A DNA stretch of 64,000 nt from RBG-16-57-9 sp964462185 (GTDB taxonomy: Archaea > Thermoproteota > Bathyarchaeia > TCS64): positions 62,001-126,000 of the forward strand of contig CAYWWV010000001.1 in assembly GCA_964462185.1 (NCBI GenBank), given 5' to 3'. Below are positions 43,671 through 52,381 of the stretch, one piece after another (position 1 is the stretch's first letter; the number at the start of each line of letters is the position of its first letter). The translations under genes and the position numbers were made by a program. Below the pieces are notes generated by a model that saw only the letters and a list, made by a program, of their open reading frames with translations, had not been told where the DNA came from and did no database searches.

Positions 43671-44699
43671 TTAACCCAGGCTCCACTCTATTCTGGGCAC
43701 CTTCACACCCGCCTCTTCCCTAAAGACCGTCCTCCTCTTGAGGAGGCCTCTTCTAGCCAGCTCCTCCAGGGGCTCAACGATCTGATTCTGGTCCCCCCAG
43801 CCCTGGCGCTGGGCCCTCCTCCACTCCTCCAACCCCAGCCCCATGGCTCGGGCCCCCAGCTCCCCCCTGAGCCCCAGTAAAACCTCCAAAGAGCACATCC
43901 ACTCCCCACCCCCCAACAGCTCCGAGACGGCCTCCTGGAAGCCGGCGGGGTCCACCTCAACCCTGGGGGCAGCCCTACAGAGGTCCAACCGTCTAACCTG
44001 GAAGCCTTCAGCCGTCATTCGTATCAAAGAGTTCCTCGGCCCAGGGAAGGCGTCCAACTGCCTCCCCAGCCCCTGAAGCCCCCTGGGGCTGCTGGAGAAC
44101 ATAGCCTCGCCATCCCCCAACCCAAGGGTACAGGCCTGCATCCAGTTGGCTATGTAGACCGCATCGGGCTCCAAGGGGCTCGCCACCACCAAGAGAAACA
44201 TCCCCTCCAGCCTCCGGGCGGCAGCGGCCACGGCTTCCCCCAGCCCACACCCCTGGGCTAGGGCCTCATCCACCAGGTGGACAGCCACCTCGCTGTCGGT
44301 GATCTCCCCCGTCTCCCCGTTGTAGCTGGAGAACCGGTGGTTGGGGGCCAGTTCCTCCCAAAGCTCCTTGTAATTGAATATAATGCCGTTGTGCATCAGG
44401 GCCACCTGGCCGGCCTCGTCTAGGAAGGGGTGGGCGTTAGCCGCTTTGTTGTGTCGGGGGTCCTCGATGCTGGCTTGGCTGAGTCTGCTGTGGGCCATCC
44501 CCACCCCCCCAGCCAGCCCTCGTAGGCTTGACGGCTCCCAGTCAACGGGGCCGGGCCTCTTGGCCCACTGGATAGAACCGTTCTCCACCACCGCCAAACC
44601 CGTGGCCTGCCCCCCAAAATAGGCCTCCTGGGCCCTAAGAGACTCAAGCAAAACCATGGGGGCGTCCCCAGACCCCACATAGGCAGCGAGTTGGCACAT
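43671..44699 (-). CDS. Class II glutamine amidotransferase domain protein
   Basis: 342 aa. Cys2 after Met (MCQLAAYVG) is the N-terminal nucleophile. Other glutaminase marks are GMAHSRLS near residue 67, ANAHPFLDEAGQVALMHNGIIFN and ITDSEVAVHLV. After about residue 230 follow a helical tail and a possible winged-helix end (EPLEELARRGLLKRR), but no amidotransferase synthase domain. So it may be a deaminating or ammonia-donating subunit, or a stand-alone regulator. It lies downstream of ilvN1 in the same direction. Confidence 0.8.
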   Translation of the reverse strand: MCQLAAYVGSGDAPMVLLESLRAQEAYFGGQATGLAVVENGSIQWAKRPGPVDWEPSSLRGLAGGVGMAHSRLSQASIEDPRHNKAANAHPFLDEAGQVALMHNGIIFNYKELWEELAPNHRFSSYNGETGEITDSEVAVHLVDEALAQGCGLGEAVAAAARRLEGMFLLVVASPLEPDAVYIANWMQACTLGLGDGEAMFSSSPRGLQGLGRQLDAFPGPRNSLIRMTAEGFQVRRLDLCRAAPRVEVDPAGFQEAVSELLGGGEWMCSLEVLLGLRGELGARAMGLGLEEWRRAQRQGWGDQNQIVEPLEELARRGLLKRRTVFREEAGVKVPRIEWSLG

Positions 44700-44733
44700 G
44701 GTGAAAAGTGGGGGTGAGCCTATTAATGGGTTG

Positions 44734-45234
44734 CTAGGGCTCCATGAGGGTGAGCCACCCCTTCTCTAGGGCGGTTATCCCCGTGCGAGCCGACTCGATG
44801 ATGCCGATGTGGTCCACCTCCCGGTGGAACTGGGTGACCTCGTCCACGCTGCCCGTCACCTGGACTATTATGGTGTCGGGTTTGATGTCCAGGATGAGGC
44901 CCTTGAATTTGTTGATGCGTTTCAACGCCTCCTCCTGGGCGGCGGGGTCGGCGGTGTGGATCTTGACCAGGGCCATATCCCGCTGGATGGTGGCCAGGGG
45001 GTTGAGGCGCTTCACCTTTATAACGTCCACCATCTTCTCCAGCTGCTCCACCAGCTTGTCCACCTCCCCCGGGTCTCCCCTGGTGGTGATGGTTATACGC
45101 GTGGTGTCCTCCTGCTCCCCAGCGATGGCGGTGATGCTGTGGATGTTGAAGTTCTTGCGCCTTATGGTGTTGCTGATGTTGAAGAGAACCCCGGGCTTGT
45201 TCTCCACCAGGAAGCTCATGACGTTTAGCTCCAT
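44734..45234 (-). CDS. ilvN: Acetohydroxyacid synthase small subunit, copy 1
   Basis: 166 aa. The N-terminal ACT domain (SFLVENKPGVLFNISNTIRRKNFNIHSITAI, residues 5-45) binds the feedback inhibitor valine; the C-terminal ALS_ss_C-type domain follows (PDTIIVQVTGSVDEVTQFHREVDHIGIIESARTGITALEKG). Regulatory partner of IlvB1, starting two bases after it. Together with copy 2 it forms two complete AHAS pairs in the genome. Confidence 0.92.
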   Translation of the reverse strand: MELNVMSFLVENKPGVLFNISNTIRRKNFNIHSITAIAGEQEDTTRITITTRGDPGEVDKLVEQLEKMVDVIKVKRLNPLATIQRDMALVKIHTADPAAQEEALKRINKFKGLILDIKPDTIIVQVTGSVDEVTQFHREVDHIGIIESARTGITALEKGWLTLMEP

Positions 45235-45236
45235 GG

Positions 45237-46910
45237 TTAGCCCTCCGTTAAAATGTCCTTTAAACCCATCCCAGGGGGGATCATGGGCATCACGTTCTCC
45301 CCGGGGTCTATGGGGACCTCTATAACCGTGGTGTGGTCCGAGGCCACCGCCCTCCGCAGGGCGGCCCCCAACTCCTCCAGGGATTCTGCCCTCACCCCCT
45401 CCGCCCCATAGGAGCGCGCCAGCTCCACATAGTCCACCGAGTAGTTCCGGCTAACGGCTGAGAGCCTTCCCTCCATGAAGAGCCTCTGCCACTGGGCCAC
45501 CATGCCGAGCAAGCTGTTGTTTAAAACCACCACGGTCACAGGGAGGCCCTCATCCACGGCCACCGTCAGGTTGTTCTCCGTCATGTGGAAGCCCCCGTCG
45601 CCGCAGATGGCCAGGACGGGGGTGTCGGGGAGGGCTGCCTTTATCCCTATGGCTGCGGGGAGGCCCCACCCCATGGTGCCTAGCCCCCCACTTGTATGGA
45701 AAGTGCCAGGCTGGTAGACGTCGAAGTGGAGGGCCGCAAACATCTGGTGTTGGCCCACGTCGGTGGTTACTTGAGCGTGGGCGGGGAGGGCCTCCCTGAT
45801 GGCCTTCATCACCCTGGGGGTGGTCACCTCCCCCCCATTGTTCCGCCATTGGCAAGAGGCCTTAAGTTCCTCCACCCTGGCCCTCCACTCCCGGCTCCTC
45901 TTGGCCCCTCGAATCCTCAACCCATCCCTTATGGCTGCCAGAGCCCTCCTAGCGTCTCCAACCACCCGGCTGAAGCTGTCCAGGTTCTTGTCCACCTCGC
46001 TTCGGTCGATGTCCACGTGGACCACCTTGGCGCTGGGGGCGAACTTGGCTAGGGCCCCAGTGGTGCGGTCGCTGAGCCGTGCCCCCACCACCAGCAGCAC
46101 GTCGGCCTCGGGAACCACCAGGTTAGCCATGAAGCCATGCATCCCACACAGCCCCAAGCACAGCGGGTGGTCGCTGGGTATACTCCCCTTACCCATGAGG
46201 GTGGTGGCAGTCGGAGCCTGCAGCAGCTCCGCCACCTCCCGCAGCTCCCCCCCAGCCCCCGAGGCTATCACACCCCCGCCTGCTATGACCACAGGCCTCT
46301 CAGCCTGGGAGAGGACCTCCACCGCCGTCTCCACCTCCCTGGGGTCGGGTTCGTACACCGGGTTGTAGCCCTCCAGCCTCACCTCCACATCGTAGTCGAA
46401 GTCAGCCTCCTCGGTGGTCACATTCTTGGGGATGTCCACCAGGACGGAGCCCCTCCTCCCCGTGGAGCTGATGTGGAGGGCGGCCTTCACAGCCCAGGGT
46501 ATCTTGGAGGCCTCCCTAACCTGGTAGTTCCACTTGGTTATGCTGGCCGTCACCCCTATGATGTCCACCTCCTGGAAGGCGTCGGTCCCCACCATGCCCA
46601 GCGGGACCTGGCCGGTGAAGGCCACCAGTGGGGAGGAGTCCAACTGGGCGGTGGCAACCCCTGTGATAATGTTGGTGGCCCCCGGACCACTGGTCACCTG
46701 GACCACACCCGGCCTCCCCGAAGCCCTGGCGTACCCATCAGCCATGTGGGCGCTCCCCTGCTCGTGGACCCCCGGCACATACCTGATGTCGCTGTCCAGA
46801 AGCTCGTCGCAGATGGGTATGATGGCCGCCCCCGTTATGCCGAATATGTGGGTAACCCCCTCCCGCTCCAGGGTCTCCACGTAGGCCCTGCTACCCTTCG
46901 CCCAAACCAT
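45237..46910 (-). CDS. ilvB: Acetohydroxyacid synthase large subunit, copy 1
   Basis: ThDP-dependent synthase of 557 aa that starts branched-chain amino acid synthesis from pyruvate. The catalytic Glu is in HEQGSAHMADGYAR near residue 50, and the ThDP motif is GDGGFHMTENNL near 430 with the following LNNSLLGMV. FAD-domain features (GARLSDRTTGALAKFAP near 280) are present. About 110-130 nt upstream lies one copy of the ilv motif, with an inverted repeat beside it. Confidence 0.93.
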   Translation of the reverse strand: MVWAKGSRAYVETLEREGVTHIFGITGAAIIPICDELLDSDIRYVPGVHEQGSAHMADGYARASGRPGVVQVTSGPGATNIITGVATAQLDSSPLVAFTGQVPLGMVGTDAFQEVDIIGVTASITKWNYQVREASKIPWAVKAALHISSTGRRGSVLVDIPKNVTTEEADFDYDVEVRLEGYNPVYEPDPREVETAVEVLSQAERPVVIAGGGVIASGAGGELREVAELLQAPTATTLMGKGSIPSDHPLCLGLCGMHGFMANLVVPEADVLLVVGARLSDRTTGALAKFAPSAKVVHVDIDRSEVDKNLDSFSRVVGDARRALAAIRDGLRIRGAKRSREWRARVEELKASCQWRNNGGEVTTPRVMKAIREALPAHAQVTTDVGQHQMFAALHFDVYQPGTFHTSGGLGTMGWGLPAAIGIKAALPDTPVLAICGDGGFHMTENNLTVAVDEGLPVTVVVLNNSLLGMVAQWQRLFMEGRLSAVSRNYSVDYVELARSYGAEGVRAESLEELGAALRRAVASDHTTVIEVPIDPGENVMPMIPPGMGLKDILTEG

Positions 46911-47000
46911 GGTCTTGGAAGCCTCCCTTCAAACCTTCTACACATCCTCTCTGGAGCCCTAAACCCTTTGAGAAACCTTTCACCGGGCCCCTAGCAGCCG

Positions 47001-47019
47001 AGTCCCAGATTCTGGGACT
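47001..47019 (-). promoter_or_regulatory. Inverted repeat upstream of ilvB1
   Basis: AGTCCCAG-ATT-CTGGGACT, a perfect 8-3-8 inverted repeat, lies directly beside the ilv motif (47021) and between it and the start of ilvB1. It could be an operator or a leader hairpin. Confidence 0.5.
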
Positions 47020-47020
47020 G

Positions 47021-47041
47021 AACAAAGCAATACCCCATTTG
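47021..47041 (-). promoter_or_regulatory. ilv upstream motif, copy 1
   Basis: AAAGCAATACCCCATTTG (47024-47041) matches two copies before ilvB2 except for one base in the core (GCA/GCG). Read on the minus strand it is AAATGGGGTATTGCTTTGTT, whose TGCTTTGTT end resembles BRE/TATA. It is about 115 nt from the ilvB1 start, the same distance as copy 2a before ilvB2. Confidence 0.6.
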
Positions 47042-47095
47042 TTTCACTCCTACGAGGTACGGTATTTGGGGCGCCCCCTTTTAAAAAGAGTATGA

Positions 47096-47740
47096 TTAAC
47101 AATTATTACCCATAGCCTGCTCCCTGGCTAGGAGCCTGAGCGCCGTGGCGGTGATCCACCCCAGAAACAGCCCCACCAGAAGCCTCTGGGCGAGCCCTAT
47201 GGGGGTGTCCGCCACCCCCGGAGTGTGGCCGGCGATGCAGTAAAGCAGGAACCCGCTGAGGAGTATGCCGGCGTAGAAGGTGTTTCTGCTGAGGCCTCGG
47301 TGGCCCTCCCATTGGGGCTGGCCCTCGGTGTCCCTGGTGAACCAGGCGGGCATGGCTAGGGCCGCCAGCTCCCCCACCACCGTGGCGTAGACGTGCACCG
47401 CTGAGGCAGGCGTATCGGCCCTCCCCCCACTGCCCACGGGGAAGAGCCCCGAGCCTATGAAGTCGAGGAGGCCGTAGAGCATAACCAAGACTCCACACCA
47501 GACCCGTCTACTGGGTCTTCTGAGGGCTGAGTGAAGCCCATACCCGAAAACAGTGACCATAATCCCCGTGGATATGAAGAGGATGGCCGCCTCCCGGGCT
47601 GTTGGCGACCCCCTCTCCCCTAGCTCGCTTATGGTTTGGTAGATGTGACTGTACCCAGGACTTGAGGCCCCAAGAATAAAGACCCCGAGCGCGAAGTAGA
47701 CGGGCGCGACAACGCCCAAAAGGTACACCACCCTCCTCAC
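47096..47740 (-). CDS. DUF998-family membrane protein
   Basis: 214 aa with about six transmembrane segments. The pattern APVYFALGVFILGASSPGYSHIYQTISELG near the N-terminus, then PSxxVHVYATVVGELAALAMPAWF-like spacing and GLAQRLLVGLFLGWI near the end, are those of DUF998 membrane proteins of unknown function. Standalone, on the same strand as ilvB1 but upstream of the ilv motif, so it is not part of that operon. Confidence 0.8.
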   Translation of the reverse strand: MRRVVYLLGVVAPVYFALGVFILGASSPGYSHIYQTISELGERGSPTAREAAILFISTGIMVTVFGYGLHSALRRPSRRVWCGVLVMLYGLLDFIGSGLFPVGSGGRADTPASAVHVYATVVGELAALAMPAWFTRDTEGQPQWEGHRGLSRNTFYAGILLSGFLLYCIAGHTPGVADTPIGLAQRLLVGLFLGWITATALRLLAREQAMGNNC

Positions 47741-47928
47741 GAATCCAACCCCTCCCCCCGCCTTGAAAAGCCTATACCCCGCCCAGAGGAATAGTTGTTT
47801 GCCTTAACCAGGGATAATGGTCTCGGGAATGTGGCCCGCCTGGGTTATGGCGTCTCCAACAGGGCCAAACCCCTCGTCGCCTTCCCAATAATATTATCTT
47901 TACTCACCCTCTCTAATATTGATGGATT

Positions 47929-48765
47929 GTGACCATATACAATGAGTATGGGAAGCGGCTGGAGAAGCTGATCAGACCCAACAGCTACCCCCTGGCGGTC
48001 AGGATGCTGAGAAGCCCAGACGAGGTTCCAGGTGAGGCCCTCAGGCCCGTCAGGGACTTTGGGAAGTGCATGTCCACATGCCAAGCCTTCGCCCTAAGCC
48101 GTCGCTTCGGTGAGACGGTGGCCCAGCTCTTCGAGGATATGTGGTGCCCGGAGCCCGTCATCGGGTTTGGCCTGGCCGAGCCGCCCCAGTTTTTCCTTGA
48201 GGGGCGAACCCGCTACCCAGATGGGGTGAAGTCGCTGGAGGCAGGCGCGAACTGGGCCCGGCAGTTCCCCCGCTTCAAAGTGGGCGAGTATGTGGGCGTC
48301 GTATCCGCGCCCCTTACCAAGGCGAGCTTCGAGCCGGATGTGGCGGTGGTCTACTGCGACTCGGCCCAGCTTCTCAGGCTCCTGCTGGGCCTGGCATACG
48401 AAGACGGAAGGGACATTACAACGGTGTTGGGAGGCCACTCAGCGTGTGTCTACGCGGTGGTCCCCTGTATGCTGAAGGGAGAGTGCCAGGTCTCGGTGCC
48501 CTGTAGGGGGGACAGGGGTTACGCGGGCACCCAGGACCACGAGATGATATTCAGCATCCCCCGAGACCAGATTGGCCGGGTGGTTGAAGGAATGGAACAG
48601 CCTGGGACCTCCTCGGTGCCCACACGGTTCAGCATGTATCCCGAGTACCGGCTCAGCACCAGTTACGCCGAGGTGGCCAGACAGATGGGCCAAAGGGCTG
48701 CGGACGGCTCGGAGATAAAAGGCTACGATGCCAAGGAGAGGAGGTTGGGCCTCCAGTACCGCTAG
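47929..48765 (+). CDS. DUF169-family protein
   Basis: 278 aa, GTG start (MTIYNEYGKRLEKLIRPNSYPLAVRML). The family is recognisable from the N-terminal KxIRPxSYPLAV, and from the later EPVIGFGLAEPPQFFLEGRTRYP and VVYCDSAQLLRLLLGLAYEDG, then PCRGDRGYAGTQDHEMIFSIP near the C-terminus. DUF169 proteins are cytoplasmic and uncharacterised. It converges on ilvC; the 160 bases between are without a feature. An ATATTATC-like promoter precedes the gene. Confidence 0.8.
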   Translation: MTIYNEYGKRLEKLIRPNSYPLAVRMLRSPDEVPGEALRPVRDFGKCMSTCQAFALSRRFGETVAQLFEDMWCPEPVIGFGLAEPPQFFLEGRTRYPDGVKSLEAGANWARQFPRFKVGEYVGVVSAPLTKASFEPDVAVVYCDSAQLLRLLLGLAYEDGRDITTVLGGHSACVYAVVPCMLKGECQVSVPCRGDRGYAGTQDHEMIFSIPRDQIGRVVEGMEQPGTSSVPTRFSMYPEYRLSTSYAEVARQMGQRAADGSEIKGYDAKERRLGLQYR

Positions 48766-48925
48766 GTGCAGGGAGGCTCCTCCTGGCCAACCCCGGCTCG
48801 GCTCAGTGGACGCCTCACCAATAACCGGCTCTATGGGGTTGAAGAGTGGGCTCCCTGGGGGGCGTCTCCGACCCTCAAGCAGTTCTCAGGGCAAACCTCG
48901 GAAAGAGAGGTTGTTAAACCGAGGC

Positions 48926-49921
48926 CTATTTCTCCAGGCCGCTCATCCTGCGGATTTCGCGGCCCACCCTTTCGATCTCAAGGGCGTCGCATTCGGCCAT
49001 GAGCTCCTCAAACCTCTTGGCCCCTCTCCGGCTCTCCTCCACCCATTCCCGGGCGAAGCTCCCATCTCTGACTGCCGCCAAGGCTTTGCGCATATTCTCC
49101 TCTACGTGGTCGTCTATGATTTGGGGGCCCACCGTTAAACCCCCCCACTTGGCGGTGTCGCTCACAGCCCTGTACATGCCTCCGATGCCCTTCTTGTAGA
49201 TGAGGTCCACTATTAGCTTGAGCTCGTTGCAGACCTCGAAGTAGGCCATCTCGGGGGGATACCCTGCTTCCACCAGGACCTTGAACCCCCTCCTGATCAA
49301 CTGGTCCACACCCCCGCAGAGCACTGCCTGCTCTCCGAAGAGGTCTGTCTCCGTCTCCACCTTGAAGGTGGTCTCCAGTATGCCTGCTCTGCCGCAGCCC
49401 AGTGCCTTGGCTATGGCCAGGGCCTTCTCCTTGGCCTTCCCCGAGGCGTCCTGCTGGACGGCCACCAGGGCTGGGACGCCGAAGCCTTCCAGGTATTGCC
49501 TCCTCATCTCTGGCCCAGGGCTCTTGGGGGCAACCATGATCACATCCACATACTCGGGGGGCTTGATCTGGTCGAAGTGGATGTTGAACCCGTGGGCGAA
49601 CTGGAGGGCTTTCCCCGGCTTCATGGCCAGGCTGACCTCCTCCTCCCAAACGGTGGGCTGGGCCATGTCAGGCATCAACATGAGGACTATGTCCCCCTTG
49701 TTGGCGGCCTCCAGGGTGGTCATGGGCTCCCACCCGTCCTCCAACGCCCTCCTCCAGCTGGGCCCCCCCTCCCTCAGACCAAGGACAACGTTGACCCCGC
49801 TGTCCCTCATGTTCAAAGCTTGGGCCCTCCCCTGGCTTCCATAGCCTAGGACGGCTACGGTGAGCCCGTCTAAGACCGACTCATCTATGTCTTTATCGTG
49901 GTAAACCTTCAACTTCTTCAC
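48926..49921 (-). CDS. ilvC: Ketol-acid reductoisomerase
   Basis: 331 aa, class I KARI. Rossmann motif GYGSQGRAQALNMRDSGVNVVLGLR near residue 30, where the beta2-alphaB loop LREGGPSW would set cofactor preference; LMPDMAQP; the C-terminal domain has ETxTDLFGEQAVLCGGV near residue 190 with Mg-binding Asp and Glu. Converts 2-acetolactate to dihydroxyisovalerate. Third gene of ilvB2-ilvN2-ilvC. Confidence 0.95.
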   Translation of the reverse strand: MKKLKVYHDKDIDESVLDGLTVAVLGYGSQGRAQALNMRDSGVNVVLGLREGGPSWRRALEDGWEPMTTLEAANKGDIVLMLMPDMAQPTVWEEEVSLAMKPGKALQFAHGFNIHFDQIKPPEYVDVIMVAPKSPGPEMRRQYLEGFGVPALVAVQQDASGKAKEKALAIAKALGCGRAGILETTFKVETETDLFGEQAVLCGGVDQLIRRGFKVLVEAGYPPEMAYFEVCNELKLIVDLIYKKGIGGMYRAVSDTAKWGGLTVGPQIIDDHVEENMRKALAAVRDGSFAREWVEESRRGAKRFEELMAECDALEIERVGREIRRMSGLEK

Positions 49922-49923
49922 CT

Positions 49924-50412
49924 CTACAGTTTTAGTCGCCCTTTTTCCAGGGCAGTTATACCTGTACGGGAGAGTTCGATTATGCCGATGCTTTTAACCT
50001 CTTCGAGGAATCCCTCTAATTCCTCTGGGGTGCCCGTTACCTCTGCCATGATGTTCTCGTCGTCGATGTCCAAGACCAATCCGTGCTGGCTGTTGATGGC
50101 CTTCAAGGCGTCCTCCCTGGCCAGGGGGTCCATGGTGGAGAGCTTCACCAGCAGCATCTCCCTCCTTACGGTTCTCAAGGGGTCCAGCCGCTTCACCTTT
50201 ATGACCTCCACCATCTTGTCCAGCTGCTCCACCAGGTTGGCCAGGGTGCGGGGGTCGGCGTCTAGGCTGATGGTCATGCGGCTGTAGGAGGGGTCCTGGA
50301 CCGTTCCCACGGCTATGGACTCGATGTTAAAGCCTCTGCGCCTAAACAGGTTGGTAACCTTGAACAGGACTCCGGGCCTGTTCTCCACTAGGAAGCTTAT
50401 GGTTTGCAGCAC
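49924..50412 (-). CDS. ilvN: Acetohydroxyacid synthase small subunit, copy 2
   Basis: 162 aa. ACT domain (SFLVENRPGVLFKVTNLFRRRGFNIESIAVGTV) and C-terminal domain (LDIDDENIMAEVTGTPEELEGFLEEVKSIGIIELSRTGITALEKG). Starts at the base after the ilvB2 stop; its own stop is 2 nt before the ilvC start. Similar to copy 1 but clearly diverged. Confidence 0.92.
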   Translation of the reverse strand: MLQTISFLVENRPGVLFKVTNLFRRRGFNIESIAVGTVQDPSYSRMTISLDADPRTLANLVEQLDKMVEVIKVKRLDPLRTVRREMLLVKLSTMDPLAREDALKAINSQHGLVLDIDDENIMAEVTGTPEELEGFLEEVKSIGIIELSRTGITALEKGRLKL

Positions 50413-52098
50413 TTAGTCGGCCTCCCAAAGGGTGTCTTTGAGACCCATCCCCGGGGGGATCATGGGCATCACGTTCTCCTTGGGGTCTATGGGCACATCG
50501 ATGACCGTGGGCACGTCTGCCTCCATCGCCCTCCCTACCGCTGCCTTGAACTCCTTTAAGGAGTCCACCCTCACGCCCTCAGCCCCGTAGGCCTCGGCCA
50601 GCTTGACGAAGTCGGGGGTTCCGTTCAGCTTAACGGCGCTGTACCTCCGCTGGTAGAAAAGCCTCTGCCACTGGGCCACCATTCCCAGTAGATTGTTGTT
50701 GAGCACCACCACTATTACGGGGAGTTCCTCCTCCACCGCGGTGGCCAGGTTGTTCTCCGTCATCCCAAAGCTGCCGTCTCCGGCGATGTCCACCACCGGC
50801 ACCTGGGGTTTGGCTGCCTTTGCCCCTATGGCGGCGGGGAACCCCCACCCCATGGTGCCCAGCCCCCCGCTGGAGTGGAAGGTCCGTGGCTCGTAGGCCT
50901 GGAAGTGGAGGGCGGCCCACATCTGGTTCTGGCCCACCTCGGTTGTCACCACGGCGTCCCTGGGCAGGGCCTCCCTGAGAGCCCTAACCACCTTGGGGGC
51001 CCTCAGGTAGCCGTTGTGCCTCTCGGCCTCTGAATCCCAATCGCACTGGAACTCCTTAACCCTCTCAACCCAAGCCGGGTCCCCCGCCCTCTGAGCCCTT
51101 CGAACCCGCTCCAAGATGCCGGCCAGCGCCAGCCTCGCGTCTCCCACAACCCTGGTGACGGTGGCCACATTCTTGTCTATCTCGCTCCGGTCAATGTCTA
51201 TGTGGATTATCTTGGCGTGGGGGGCGAACTCGGAGACCTTGGCTGTGGTGCGGTCGCTGAGCCGGGCCCCCACCACCATCAGCACGTCGGCCTCCGGCAC
51301 CAGGGTGTTGGAGGCCTTGGTTCCGTGCATCCCGCAGAGCCCCAGGCTCAAGGGGTGGTCCTCGGGGAAAGAGCCCTTCCCCATGAGGGTGTTGGCTGTT
51401 GGGGCGAGGAGGGCCTCGCTGAGGGCCACCAGCTCCCTGGTCGCCCCCGAGGCTATGACTCCCCCTCCAGCTATGATTAGGGGGCGGCGGGCCTCCAGGA
51501 GGACCTTGGCGGCCCAGTCCATCTCCTGGGGCGAGGGGGTGAAATCGGTTTGGTAGCCCCTGAGTTGGAAGCCGGCCTCGAAGTCCATATCCCCCTCCAG
51601 GGTTGTGCAGTCCTTGGGGATGTCCACAAGCACTGAGCCCTTGCGGCCTGTGTAGGCTATGTGGAAGGCTTTCTTAACGGCTACGGGTATCTCCTCGGGT
51701 TCCCGGACCTGCATATTGTACTTGGTGACGCTGGCGGAGACCCCTATTATATCGCACTCCTGGAAGGCGTCGCTGCCTATGACTGCCCTGTTGACTTGGC
51801 CGGTGAAGGCCACCACGGGGCTGCTGTCTATCTGGGCTGTGGCCAGGCCTGTGACCAGGTTTGTGGCGCCGGGCCCGCTGGTGGCCAGGCAGACGCCCAC
51901 CCGGTCCAGGGTCCTGGCGTACCCATCGGCCATATGGGCGGCGCCCTGCTCGTGGCGGGCCAGGATGAACCTGATGTCGCTGTCCAGAAGCTCGTCGCAG
52001 ATGGGTATTACGGCGCCCCCAGATATGCCAAATATGTGGGTTACGCCCTCCCTCTCCAGACTCCTCACAAAGGCTCGGCTCCCCGTCATCCTAACCAA
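50413..52098 (-). CDS. ilvB: Acetohydroxyacid synthase large subunit, copy 2
   Basis: 561 aa. HEQGAAHMADGYART near residue 50, GARLSDRTTAKVSEFAP near 285 and GDGSFGMTENNL near 435 give the full AHAS motif set. First gene of an operon with ilvN2 and ilvC. Compared with copy 1 it differs throughout, so it is a paralogue of some age rather than a fresh duplicate. Two copies of the ilv motif lie 115-175 nt upstream. Confidence 0.93.
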   Translation of the reverse strand: MVRMTGSRAFVRSLEREGVTHIFGISGGAVIPICDELLDSDIRFILARHEQGAAHMADGYARTLDRVGVCLATSGPGATNLVTGLATAQIDSSPVVAFTGQVNRAVIGSDAFQECDIIGVSASVTKYNMQVREPEEIPVAVKKAFHIAYTGRKGSVLVDIPKDCTTLEGDMDFEAGFQLRGYQTDFTPSPQEMDWAAKVLLEARRPLIIAGGGVIASGATRELVALSEALLAPTANTLMGKGSFPEDHPLSLGLCGMHGTKASNTLVPEADVLMVVGARLSDRTTAKVSEFAPHAKIIHIDIDRSEIDKNVATVTRVVGDARLALAGILERVRRAQRAGDPAWVERVKEFQCDWDSEAERHNGYLRAPKVVRALREALPRDAVVTTEVGQNQMWAALHFQAYEPRTFHSSGGLGTMGWGFPAAIGAKAAKPQVPVVDIAGDGSFGMTENNLATAVEEELPVIVVVLNNNLLGMVAQWQRLFYQRRYSAVKLNGTPDFVKLAEAYGAEGVRVDSLKEFKAAVGRAMEADVPTVIDVPIDPKENVMPMIPPGMGLKDTLWEAD

Positions 52099-52210
52099 GG
52101 CGGTTCACCTCCCCAAAGTGAATAGTTAGGCCCTCCAGAGTCTTAACGGCCAGGGCTACAAGGGTTTTTGAGACGCCTACGGCGTGGTTTCTAATTTTGG
52201 GCTTCGCGGA

Positions 52211-52233
52211 GAATAAAGCGATACCCCATTTAC
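52211..52233 (-). promoter_or_regulatory. ilv upstream motif, copy 2a
   Basis: AAAGCGATACCCCATTTAC at 52215-52233. On the minus strand it reads ATGGGGTATCGCTTTATTC, ending in a TATA-like TTTATT. Distance to the ilvB2 start is about 115 nt. Confidence 0.6.
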
Positions 52234-52253
52234 TTTCCCTCCCCTTGGGGGTT

Positions 52254-52276
52254 GACAAAGCGATACCCCATGTTAC
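52254..52276 (-). promoter_or_regulatory. ilv upstream motif, copy 2b
   Basis: AAAGCGATACCCCATGTTAC at 52257-52276, 42 nt from copy 2a. The core AAAGCGATACCCCAT is identical in both copies. The motif therefore occurs three times in front of two ilvB genes and nowhere else that I could find in the window. Confidence 0.6.
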
Positions 52277-52381
52277 TGTCTCCCGCAGTTAGGTACCTAG
52301 TAGGACCGGGGGCGGAGTTAAAAACCTTGCCCCATACCCAACAGTTAATTCAGGCCTCTCCCCCCTATACTGTGAAATCCC

